DNA from: DASYKS01 sp035995205
Lineage (GTDB): Bacteria; Acidobacteriota; Thermoanaerobaculia; Multivoradales; UBA5704
DNA: 64,000 nucleotides
Reading direction: 5' to 3'
Assembly (NCBI GenBank): GCA_035995205.1
Contig: DASYKS010000099.1
Span: 1-64,000, forward strand
A model generated the notes under the pieces. The model saw only the letters and a program-made list of their open reading frames with translations, did no database searches and was not told the DNA's origin. The position numbers were made by a program, and so were the translations under genes. This document shows, one piece after another, positions 8,719-16,594 of this stretch. The stretch's first letter is position 1. Each line of letters begins with the position of its first letter.

Positions 8719-10266
8719 TCACGGCCGGCAGGGAGCCCCTTTCGCGTAGACCGCGAGCTTTTCGGCGAGCTCTTTTTCCTTAGCGTCGAGCCCTTCCGCG
8801 CGGGCCGCTTCGATCGCCTTCTGCTGCCACTCCACGGCTTGGTCGCATTGCCCGGTCTCGGCGAGCGCCAGCGCGACTGTCTCGGCGTGTCCCACCGCAG
8901 GCTGCGCGTTCCAGACCGCGACGGCCAGCTCCAGCGCTCTTTTTCCGTCGCGCACGGAGCGGTCCGGGCAGGCGGCGAGCAGGCGCGCCAGGGCGTGGCT
9001 CAGGAAGCCGCTGCCGGGGATCTGGCGCAACCCTTCTTCGAGCTTTCCCCGCGCCTCGGCGTAGCGGGCGAGGCGTACCAGGGCTTCGGCCTCGCCCAAA
9101 CGGGCCGTTTCGTCTCCCGGCGCCAGCTCTACCGCGCGAGCGTATTCCGGCAGGGCGTCGTCCAGGCGGCTGGCGTCGCGCAGCAGTTGCGCCCGCAGGC
9201 GCCGCGCTTCGCCGTCCTCGGGCCGGGCCGCGAGGTATGCCTCCACGTGGGCCAACGCTTCCTGCCGCTCGGGGCCTGCCGCCAACAGGGAGGCGAGGTT
9301 GAAATGGGCCGTGGCGTTGTTGGGGTCGCGCTTCAAGGCCTCTCGGAATTGCTCCACGGCCGCCGCGCGATCCCCGAGATTCGCGAGCATCGAGCCTAGA
9401 TTCACACGGGCTTCGACGCTTTCGGGCCGAGTGGCGAGCGCGCGCTCGAATTCTTTCGCCGCGTCCGCGAAACGGCCCGCTCTGGCGGCTGTCCTGCCGC
9501 TCATCAGGGCGAGGCGCTCTCCCGCGCGGAGGCCCGTGACCGCGTCGAGGAGGGGATCGGGCGGCTTCAACCCCACCTGGCCGGCGAGCGCCAAGTGCTG
9601 CTCGGCTTTCGCCATCTCCCCTTTTCCGCGGTAGGCGAGGGCGAGCGGGTGGTGCAGCCGATTCGCATCGGGCACTGCGGCGAGGGCGGCCTCCAGGTGC
9701 TCGATCGCCGCCGGCCAGTCGTGGCGGGCAAGGGCTGTCTGGCCGAGCAGCGAATGCGCCGCGGGGGAGAGGGAGGCTACGCCAAGCGCCGGCTTCAGCA
9801 CCGATTCGGCTTCTTCCGGACGCCCTTGGAGAAGGCGGATCTCGCCCAGGTGGATGGCGGCGACCCCGGCGGCGGGTGAAAGATCGAGGGCGTGCCGGAA
9901 GGCCTCGGCGGCCGGATCGAGTCGGCCGGCGGCCTGTTCCGCAGCTCCCAGGAGGTACGGCCAGGAGACATCCCGGTCATCACTTTTCGCCGCAAGACGA
10001 AAGCAGTCGGCCGCCGCGTCGTTCCAACCGTAGGCGAGATAGACCTGGCCTAAATCGCCGTAGGCGGCGGCGACCTCCAGCGGTTTGGGCTCAGGACTGG
10101 CGAGTTGGTCAGTCAACGCACGCTGGATCTGCCCGATTTGCTCGGAGACTACGGGCTCCAGCCCCGAGAGGTCCGGAGAAAGCACCGAAGCCTCTTCGGC
10201 GGCGCGCATCGGCGCCCCGATGGCCACCAGCAGCAGAGTCAGAGCCCAGCCGGCGACTCTCTTCAC
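8719..10266 (-). CDS. Secreted TPR protein
   Basis: 515 residues. A signal peptide (about 1-23, GWALTLLLVAIGAPMRAAE) is followed by TPR repeats over most of the length (for example AYGDLGQVYLAYGWNDAAAD, AHSLLGQTALARHDWPAAIE, ARVNLGSMLANLGDRAAAVE). The start overlaps the stop of the upstream CRTAC1 gene by four bases, so the two are translationally coupled. TPRs form helical scaffolds, so it may serve as a periplasmic partner of the FG-GAP protein. No catalytic motif is seen. The 61-base gap to the convergent CRTAC1 gene at 8657 holds no clear terminator. Confidence 0.82.
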   Translation of the reverse strand: MKRVAGWALTLLLVAIGAPMRAAEEASVLSPDLSGLEPVVSEQIGQIQRALTDQLASPEPKPLEVAAAYGDLGQVYLAYGWNDAAADCFRLAAKSDDRDVSWPYLLGAAEQAAGRLDPAAEAFRHALDLSPAAGVAAIHLGEIRLLQGRPEEAESVLKPALGVASLSPAAHSLLGQTALARHDWPAAIEHLEAALAAVPDANRLHHPLALAYRGKGEMAKAEQHLALAGQVGLKPPDPLLDAVTGLRAGERLALMSGRTAARAGRFADAAKEFERALATRPESVEARVNLGSMLANLGDRAAAVEQFREALKRDPNNATAHFNLASLLAAGPERQEALAHVEAYLAARPEDGEARRLRAQLLRDASRLDDALPEYARAVELAPGDETARLGEAEALVRLARYAEARGKLEEGLRQIPGSGFLSHALARLLAACPDRSVRDGKRALELAVAVWNAQPAVGHAETVALALAETGQCDQAVEWQQKAIEAARAEGLDAKEKELAEKLAVYAKGAPCRP

Positions 10267-11981
10267 TTCGGCGCCTCCGGCACAGCCTTACCGCTGCCGC
10301 GAACGAGAGTCGTATAGGTCCGCAGGGGTGGCGGCGGGAAAGATTCGACGAGACCGTCCGGCCAGAAGACCCGAACGCCGGTCACCTCCGAAGCAGCGCC
10401 TAAGCCCACCAGCACTCGGGGGTCATTTGCCGATTCATAACTGCCGTCGGTCGCCGCCCGCCGCCAGAGCGAAGGCGCTCCTTTTCTCATCACTTCGACG
10501 CGAGCACCTGGGAGATCCCGTAAGGTCTGCGCACCCGCAGGGATGCCCACCAGCCGCAGGCCGAGCCAGGCATTCTTGCCGCCGGCCTCGTTGACCAGCA
10601 GACGGACGGGAGTCTCCGCATCGACCACCAAGATGTCCGTGTCGCCGTCGTTATCGACGTCGCCAAAGGCAGCGCCTCGCGAGATCTTGGGAGTCGTAAA
10701 CGCCGGACCGGCTGCCGCGCTCGCGTCGGCGAATTTGCCGCCCCCCAGATTGCGGAACAACTGGTCCGGTTGCGCGTACGGGGCGAGCCCTTCGCCTTGG
10801 CCCATGGCGCCCGCGAGGTTCACCGCGCCGTTGAACGCCGCGAGATCGAGCAGGCCGTCGTTCTCGACGTCGAGCCACGCGGTACCGAATCCCGTCATCG
10901 GCAGGCTCGGCGGCCCGAGGCCCGACCGGGCCGTGGCGTCCTCGAAGAAACCGCCGCCGAGGTTGACGTAGAACGTGTTCGTCTCGGCCGTGAGGTGGGT
11001 GATCAGCAGGTCGTCGTCGCCGTCGCCATCGGCGTCGCCCAAGGCAATGCCCATACCGGCCTCCGGCCGGCCCGCGGCGTTCACCGCGACGCCGGAGATC
11101 AGGCCTTCTTCTTTGAAGGTCCCGTCGCGTTGGTTCGTCCAAAGAAAATTGTCGGCGCCGTCGTTCGCCACGAAGAGATCAAGCCAGCCGTCGCCGTTCA
11201 AATCGGCGGCGACCACGCCGAGGCCTGGCCCGGCCTTCTTGCCAATGCCCGATCGTAGGGAGACATCCTCGAACGTCCCGTCTCCCCGGTTGCGCAGCAG
11301 GCGGCTCGTAACGGGGGCAAAGACCGCCGGACCGCAGTAATCCCGCTTGCTGCTCGGGCCGTAGCAGACGGCGTTTCGCGCCACAGCAAAATCGACGTAG
11401 TTGAGGACGAACAGGTCGAGCCGGCCATCGCGATCGAAGTCGGCGAACGTGGCACCCGTGCTCCAGCGCGGATCGTCGACGCCGGCCTTCGCGGTGGCAT
11501 CGGTGAAGGTTCCATCGCCGTTGTTGTGCCAGAGCTGATTGGGACCGAAGTTCGCGAGGTAGAGATCGATCCGGCCGTCGTTGTCGTAGTCGCCGGTCGC
11601 GACGCCCATGCCATACCCGCCCGCCCGAATGCCACTCGCTTCGGTGACGTCGATGAAGCGGGGGAGAGTGCCTTTCCTCTTCGGACCGATCAGGTCGTTG
11701 CGGAACAAACGACCCCAACCCGCCGGACCGGGATCGAGAGACCCGAGTTTGAGCGGATGCCCCTGGACCACGAAGGCGTCGAGATCGCCATCGCCGTCGT
11801 AATCGAACAGAGCCGCCCCGCCGCCCATGATCTCCGGCATGTAGAACTCCCCGGATTGCCCCGTCCGGTAGGTGAACACAAGGCCCTGGTCGGCGGCCCG
11901 ATCGACGAACAGGGGGGCGGGAGTCTCGGCCGCAAGCGGTAGAGCGGCGGAGAGGACGGTGACGGCGAGCAAAGATCGCAT
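10263..11981 (-). CDS. CRTAC1-family FG-GAP/UnbV protein
   Basis: 572 residues with a short signal peptide (residues about 1-18, LLAVTVLSAALPLAAE). FG-GAP/VCBS repeats carry calcium-type motifs (DYDGDGDLDAFVVQG, DYDNDGRIDLYLANF, DFDRDGRLDLFVLNY, DLNGDGWLDLFVAND, DADGDGDDDLLITHL). A C-terminal ASPIC/UnbV-like segment ends near VFWPDGLVESFPPP. It is a distant paralog of the protein at 6852-8657 and, like it, is paired with TPR partners. It is the first gene of a minus-strand pair with the TPR gene. Likely periplasmic or exported; role unknown. Confidence 0.86.
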   Translation of the reverse strand: MRSLLAVTVLSAALPLAAETPAPLFVDRAADQGLVFTYRTGQSGEFYMPEIMGGGAALFDYDGDGDLDAFVVQGHPLKLGSLDPGPAGWGRLFRNDLIGPKRKGTLPRFIDVTEASGIRAGGYGMGVATGDYDNDGRIDLYLANFGPNQLWHNNGDGTFTDATAKAGVDDPRWSTGATFADFDRDGRLDLFVLNYVDFAVARNAVCYGPSSKRDYCGPAVFAPVTSRLLRNRGDGTFEDVSLRSGIGKKAGPGLGVVAADLNGDGWLDLFVANDGADNFLWTNQRDGTFKEEGLISGVAVNAAGRPEAGMGIALGDADGDGDDDLLITHLTAETNTFYVNLGGGFFEDATARSGLGPPSLPMTGFGTAWLDVENDGLLDLAAFNGAVNLAGAMGQGEGLAPYAQPDQLFRNLGGGKFADASAAAGPAFTTPKISRGAAFGDVDNDGDTDILVVDAETPVRLLVNEAGGKNAWLGLRLVGIPAGAQTLRDLPGARVEVMRKGAPSLWRRAATDGSYESANDPRVLVGLGAASEVTGVRVFWPDGLVESFPPPPLRTYTTLVRGSGKAVPEAPK

Positions 11982-12077
11982 GGCTCGGGCCAGTCTACCG
12001 CCGATCCTTCGAGTGCGCTGCGGGAAGCAGTCGCCACTCGAATCGGAGACGGTTCAACGCGGGCGAGGGATTTCCGC

Positions 12078-12126
12078 TTGACACCATACCCACTGGTAGG
12101 TATCCTGCGTACCAACTGGTGGGTAT
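12078..12126 (+). promoter_or_regulatory. Promoter with two tandem operators for the TetR gene
   Basis: A -35 TTGACA (12078-12083) and -10 TATCCT (12101-12106) are separated by exactly 17 bases. Two near-palindromes with the pattern TACC-x-ACTGGT-x-GGTA lie at 12086-12103 (ATACCCACTGGTAGGTAT) and 12109-12126 (GTACCAACTGGTGGGTAT), 23 bases apart. The first fills the -35/-10 spacer and the second sits at the transcription start. This is the classic layout for autorepression by the adjacent TetR protein. Confidence 0.8.
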
Positions 12127-12132
12127 GGCGCT

Positions 12133-12759
12133 ATGAAAACGATCGAAGCCAAACACGAATCCCCTCATGGATCGAAAACCGCGCTGCTCGATGCGGCGAT
12201 GCGTCTGATCCGGACGAAGGGCTATTCGGCGACCCGCATCGAAGACATCTGCGAAGCCGCCGGCCTTACCAAGGGCAGCTTCTTCCATCACTTCAAGAGC
12301 AAGGAAGATCTGGCGCTTGCCGCCGCGGCTCATTTCGCGGCGAGAGCCGATGCGGCCTTCGCCGTGGCGCCGTACCAGCGCGCGGTCGATCCGCTCGACC
12401 GGCTGCTCGGCTACGTCGATTTCCGCAGCGCGATCCTGCAAGGCTCGCTGCCGGATTTCACCTGTCTGCTCGGTACAATGCTTCAAGAGACGTTCGACAC
12501 GCACCCGGCGCTGCGGGCGGCGTGCGACACCCACATCAGCGCGCACGCCGCCGCGGTGGCCAAAGACATCGCCGCCGCGAAGCGCCGCTACGCCCCGGCC
12601 GCGCCGTGGAGCGCGGAAAGCCTCGCGCTCTATATCCAGGCGGTGATCCAAGGTGCCTTCATCCTGGCCAAAGCCAAGCAGGGACCGAAAGTCGCCGCCG
12701 AATGCCTGCGGCATCTACGCCGTTACCTCGAATCCCAATTCTCCCGCCTCCCGACTTGA
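12133..12759 (+). CDS. TetR/AcrR-family transcriptional regulator
   Basis: 208 residues. The N-terminal HTH (residues about 14-62) is typical of TetR: KTALLDAAMRLIRTKGYSAT, then IEDICEAAGLTKGSFFHHFKSKEDL. The C-terminal ligand domain includes ETFDTHPALRAACDTHISAH and ends CLRHLRRYLESQF, as in regulators that carry a C-terminal TetR_C_6/16-like helical domain. It should bind the two palindromes just upstream and repress itself. A VOC protein gene follows after 65 bases and may be in the same transcript. The inducer is not predictable from sequence. Confidence 0.88.
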   Translation: MKTIEAKHESPHGSKTALLDAAMRLIRTKGYSATRIEDICEAAGLTKGSFFHHFKSKEDLALAAAAHFAARADAAFAVAPYQRAVDPLDRLLGYVDFRSAILQGSLPDFTCLLGTMLQETFDTHPALRAACDTHISAHAAAVAKDIAAAKRRYAPAAPWSAESLALYIQAVIQGAFILAKAKQGPKVAAECLRHLRRYLESQFSRLPT

Positions 12760-12824
12760 AGGAGGAAGCAGGCGTAACCGACGTTCCAACCGAAACCCAC
12801 CTCGAAACCAAAGGAGCTACCAAT

Positions 12825-13307
12825 ATGGCCACCACCGAAGTCAAGCCGATCCCCGACGGAATGCACTCCCTCACGCCGCTGCTGACCTGCGCCGGCGCGG
12901 CCGACGCGATCGAGTTCTACAAAAAGGCTTTCAATGCGGTCGAGCAATCCCGGCTTCCCGGACCGGATGGCAGGCTGATGCATGCCTCGGTCAAAATCGG
13001 CGACTCGGCCCTCATGTTAACCGACGAATTCCCCGAGTGGGGCGGGTTCGGACCGATATCGCTCAAGGGTTCGCCGGTCACCGTTCACCTCTACGTGGAA
13101 GACGTCGATGCGACGTTCGCACAGGCGGTGGCCGCCGGCGCCAAAGTCACCATGCCGGTCCAAGAGATGTTCTGGGGCGATCGCTACGGCCAGTTGGAAG
13201 ATCCGTTCGGCCACCACTGGTCGGTCGCGACCCACACCCGGGATCTGACCCCCGAGGAGATCCAGCAGGGAATGTCGCAGATGGGCCAAGGCCAAGACGG
13301 CAAATAA
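12825..13307 (+). CDS. VOC-family (PhnB/glyoxalase-like) protein
   Basis: 160 residues, start at 12825 with AAGGAG eight bases upstream. The sequence is typical of PhnB-like VOC proteins: LTPLLTCAGAADAIEFYKKAF, then HASVKIGDSALMLTDEFPEWG, VHLYVEDVDATFAQAVAAGA, and a C-terminal QEMFWGDRYGQLEDPFGHHW. These proteins form beta-alpha-beta-beta-beta folds that often bind a metal or small ligands. The substrate is unknown. The same frame is open far upstream, but only this start has a ribosome-binding site. It is probably controlled by the TetR regulator next to it. Confidence 0.85.
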   Translation: MATTEVKPIPDGMHSLTPLLTCAGAADAIEFYKKAFNAVEQSRLPGPDGRLMHASVKIGDSALMLTDEFPEWGGFGPISLKGSPVTVHLYVEDVDATFAQAVAAGAKVTMPVQEMFWGDRYGQLEDPFGHHWSVATHTRDLTPEEIQQGMSQMGQGQDGK

Positions 13308-13358
13308 TCTGATCGGTCCGGCGGGTTGGCGAAGGCCGCCGGCCCGCCGGAAGCATGA

Positions 13359-13404
13359 GTAGGGCGCGCGTCCGGGTTGGTTACAACGCCGGCTCGCGCC
13401 CTAC
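13359..13404. repeat. GTAGGGCGCG inverted repeat at purC 3' end
   Basis: Perfect 10-base arms GTAGGGCGCG (13359-13368) and CGCGCCCTAC (13395-13404) enclose a 26-base loop. The element lies between the convergent VOC and purC genes and overlaps the last codons of purC. It may act as a bidirectional terminator, but there is no T-run. The GTAGGG ends resemble the longer palindrome at 6878-6947. Confidence 0.55.
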
Positions 13405-14289
13405 GACCCGCCGGAACGCTTCGAGGTAGCGCTCGCGAGTTCCGGCAACCACATCCTCGGGGAGCCTGGGTGGTGGGCTTTGGTGGTCCCAGCCGGAGGC
13501 GTCGAGCCAATTGCGGACGAACTGCTTGTCGAACGAGGCGGGCTCGGTACCCGGGTGCCAAGTCGCGGCCTCCCAGTAGCGGGAGGAGTCGGGGGTGAGC
13601 GCCTCGTCGATCCACAGGATCTCGCCTCGATCGTCCAGCCCGAATTCGAACTTGGTGTCGGCGAGGATCAGGCCGACGCTTTCGGCGTGTTTCGCGGCGG
13701 TGCTATAGAGCGTGAGGGTCAGATCGCGCAGCCGGGCCGCGAGATCGCCGCCGAGGTCGGCCGCCATCCGTTCGAAGGTGACGTTCTCGTCGTGCCCCTC
13801 TTCGGCTTTGGTCGCCGGGGTGAAGATCGGTTCGGGCAGCCGGCTCGCGCGGACCAGGCCCGAGGGAAGCGGCAGGCCGCAGACCGCGCCGCCTTCTCGG
13901 TATTCGCGGTATCCGCTGCCCGCCAGATACCCGCGGGCGACGCACTCGAATGGGAACACCCGCGCCTTGCGTACCAATGCCGAGCGCCCGGCCAGCAACG
14001 AGGAATAGGGCGCGAGCTCCTCCGGCAGATCCCCGGCGAGCAGGTGATGGGGCACGATCCCCGCGAGCCGCTCGAACCAGAAGGCCGACATCTGATGCAG
14101 AAGCTTGCCCTTGTCCGGAATCCCCGGCGACAGGATGTGGTCGTACGCCGAAAGCCGGTCGGTCGCGACGATCAACAGGCGGTCGCCCAGGTCGTAGACG
14201 TCGCGGACCTTGCCCCGTTTCGGCGCGGGCAGGCCGGGCAGCTCGGTGCGGACGACCGGTTCGGTGGGGGATCGGGGCTGTACGCTCAA
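13381..14289 (-). CDS. purC: Phosphoribosylaminoimidazole-succinocarboxamide synthase
   Basis: 302 residues, the size of the longer type of SAICAR synthetase. It catalyses ATP-dependent condensation of CAIR with aspartate in cytoplasmic purine synthesis. Clear family blocks are KRGKVRDVYDLGDRLLIVAT, RLSAYDHILSPGIPDKGK, FPFECVARGYLAGSGYREY, DENVTFERMAADLG, and LADTKFEFGLD followed by IDEALTPDSSRYW. The downstream end overlaps a small inverted repeat. It stands alone, with no other pur genes nearby. The upstream gene on the same strand ends 18 bases before this start, so co-transcription is possible. Confidence 0.95.
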   Translation of the reverse strand: MSVQPRSPTEPVVRTELPGLPAPKRGKVRDVYDLGDRLLIVATDRLSAYDHILSPGIPDKGKLLHQMSAFWFERLAGIVPHHLLAGDLPEELAPYSSLLAGRSALVRKARVFPFECVARGYLAGSGYREYREGGAVCGLPLPSGLVRASRLPEPIFTPATKAEEGHDENVTFERMAADLGGDLAARLRDLTLTLYSTAAKHAESVGLILADTKFEFGLDDRGEILWIDEALTPDSSRYWEAATWHPGTEPASFDKQFVRNWLDASGWDHQSPPPRLPEDVVAGTRERYLEAFRRVVGREPAL

Positions 14290-14307
14290 TCGTGATCTCC
14301 GGAAAAG

Positions 14308-16362
14308 TCAACGCGAACGGCCGGGGCGGCGCAGCTCCCGATCGAGGGTCGCCAATAGATCGCCGGCGGGAAGCGGCAGCCAATCCGCGCTCGAAAGCGG
14401 CGCGGCGTCGATGATTTCGTAGAGCGGCAGCTCGTCGAGTCCCTTGAGCTGCGCGGCGCCGAGCGGCCGGAAACCGATGGGAATCCGCTCGCCGCCATCG
14501 TCGAACCCGACGACGCAGTAGATTCGTTCGCCGTCGTTGGCCCGGTGGATCTCGCGCGTGCCGCGCTCGCGGGAAAGCTTGGCCAGGAAAGCCTGGGTGG
14601 CGACGATCCCCTGATTGATCAGGCTGCCGTTGCGATCGAGGTAGACATAGAAAGGACGGGCCTCCTCGCTCTTGTCGATCACTTCGACGTCGCGCCGCTG
14701 GAGCGGCTCGAAGAAGCGCTCGACCGCCTGCGCCGGATAGCCGAAGCGGAGGAGGAGATTCTTGATGTCCTCGACTTCGCGCGTCGTCTTGCCGGTGACC
14801 AGGCGCGACAGCTCGACAAGTCCGTGGCCGAAGAACTCGTACCGCTCCGCCCCTTGCGGACCGCTGTCGCCCATCGGGATCAACCGGTAGGCGCCGTGGT
14901 TGAGCGCGATGCGCAGGCCCTGGTCGAACGGGAATCCTTCGGTCAACGCGTGGGCATAGGCGCGCTGGATGTGGATTGCGGTGAGCAGCGGGCGGGTCGC
15001 CTCGCGGCTGGAATAGAACGCGCCGTCGCCGAGGTATTTTTCCAGCTTCACCCGGCGCGACTGCGCGAAGCGATTGACCCTTCGCTGGTAGCGGAACATC
15101 ATCCGAAACGCTTCGTCCTGCGAGCCTTCGCCGGAGCGCTGGAGCAGCGAGATGGTCTGCGAAAAATCGCTGATGTCGTAGGTCAGCCCGAAGCGCTCGA
15201 CCCGCGGGTCGACCACCCAGGGCTCGAGAAAGTCGAGCGGCCGGGTGGCGTGGGAGAGCGCGATGACTCCCGTCGTGCCGCCCGCGATGCCCGCCACCAG
15301 CGCCCGGGCCGGACCGGGCTCCTTGGCGATCAGCCGGCCGCCGGTCCGCTCGACGGTGACGAACGATCGCCGGAGCGCGTGGAGCAGCTCGAATTCCTTC
15401 AGCTTTTCCAGCAGGTTCTCCCAGACCTTGACCCCGTCGGGCGTGAGCAGGCGGTTCGGGTTCCACGCCTTGCGGGTGGCGAGGAAGCTCACGTAACCGG
15501 GCCGGATCAGCAGGTCGCGCGCCGCGCCGCGCTCGCCGCCTCCGTCGCTCCCACCGCCCCCGCCGAGACCGAGCAGGTACGAAGCCGTGGCGGCGAGCTC
15601 CTTGTCGGCGGTCAATTGCTCGTCGTGCCAGCGGACCAGCTCCTCGTGACGCTGGCGGAACTCCCGCCCGTCCAGGCGCAGACAGGCGGAAAAGTAGACC
15701 GACAGCTCGGTGAAATCGTGCGAGATGTGATCCTCGGTGAAGATCAAGACGTTGTCGCGCATGCGCGTCAGCAGCCGGGGGAACAGCTCCTCTTCGACCT
15801 CTTCGGTAGCGGCGGCGACCTTCTGCACCAGCTCGTAGGAGGTCGCGAGGACGCGGTCGAGGTAACGGTCGAGCACCCGGTAGCGGATCTGGTCGCCGTA
15901 GCGCCGGCCGAGCTCGGAGTCCTGGCGCAGGACCCGGCGCGGCGTCTCCTTGAGAAACCGGGCGATGTCGAGCGAGTGATAGAGCCAGAACGCGCTGGCG
16001 AACTGGCGGCCGAAGGAGGAGATGATCGCGTTTTCGAGCGCCCGCGAGAGCAGGGAGCGGTAGCGGTCCCACGCCTGGGTATGGATTTTTCGGTCGAGCG
16101 GCTCGCGCGACAGGACGGAGATCTGCACCGCCTCCTCGGCGGCGAGGAATTGCCGCAGGGCGGAGCGGAGCAGCTCCATCCGTTCCGAGGCGGCGACCGC
16201 GAAGCCGAGCACCGGAGTGGCCCTTTCGTCTTCGAGGAAGACCGGGCGCGGAATCGGCAGCGTCCGCTCGTAATCGGGGACGAGCCGGCGCAGCTCGTCG
16301 GCGTCGATCCGGAGAAAATTGAACGGCCCGGGCAACAGTTGGAGGAATCCGAGCGCGTTCAT
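14308..16362 (-). CDS. Large protein with class III nucleotide-cyclase-like domain
   Basis: 684 residues from the ATG at 16362; an in-frame ATG at 16464 is an alternative, and neither has a strong Shine-Dalgarno. The N-terminal 350 residues are helical and unassigned. From about residue 375 the pattern fits a class III adenylyl/guanylyl cyclase domain: FGLTYDISDFSQT (first metal-binding Asp region), VKLEKYLGDGAFYSS (second Asp), LRIALNHGAYRLIPMG, and FGHGLVELSRL at the place of the usual VNxAxRL. There the catalytic Asn appears replaced while the Arg is kept. The C-terminal 150 residues may be regulatory. No transmembrane helix is evident. Activity is uncertain. Confidence 0.7.
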   Translation of the reverse strand: MNALGFLQLLPGPFNFLRIDADELRRLVPDYERTLPIPRPVFLEDERATPVLGFAVAASERMELLRSALRQFLAAEEAVQISVLSREPLDRKIHTQAWDRYRSLLSRALENAIISSFGRQFASAFWLYHSLDIARFLKETPRRVLRQDSELGRRYGDQIRYRVLDRYLDRVLATSYELVQKVAAATEEVEEELFPRLLTRMRDNVLIFTEDHISHDFTELSVYFSACLRLDGREFRQRHEELVRWHDEQLTADKELAATASYLLGLGGGGGSDGGGERGAARDLLIRPGYVSFLATRKAWNPNRLLTPDGVKVWENLLEKLKEFELLHALRRSFVTVERTGGRLIAKEPGPARALVAGIAGGTTGVIALSHATRPLDFLEPWVVDPRVERFGLTYDISDFSQTISLLQRSGEGSQDEAFRMMFRYQRRVNRFAQSRRVKLEKYLGDGAFYSSREATRPLLTAIHIQRAYAHALTEGFPFDQGLRIALNHGAYRLIPMGDSGPQGAERYEFFGHGLVELSRLVTGKTTREVEDIKNLLLRFGYPAQAVERFFEPLQRRDVEVIDKSEEARPFYVYLDRNGSLINQGIVATQAFLAKLSRERGTREIHRANDGERIYCVVGFDDGGERIPIGFRPLGAAQLKGLDELPLYEIIDAAPLSSADWLPLPAGDLLATLDRELRRPGRSR

Positions 16363-16594
16363 ACGTGGCGGTACCACCGGACCGGCAAGGGGCGGTCGGA
16401 CGGGAGAGGGCCGGGGGTTACAGAGCGGCGCAAACGCATCGGCGAATGCGATTACGTATAGCATATCGCTTCGTTTCCGCGCTTCTCTCGGGTCCGGGAT
16501 TCCGGGGGCGAGACCGGACCAGCCTCTAGCGTAGGAGCATTCGAACGGAGGAACAGACCGGGCAAGCCGGTCGAGCGAAAAATATGGTCGAAAC

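Noticed and set aside
14545..16461. 638-codon plus-strand open frame opposite the cyclase-like gene
   Set aside because: Antisense shadow of a gene with family motifs; its translation is of low complexity and shows no family features.
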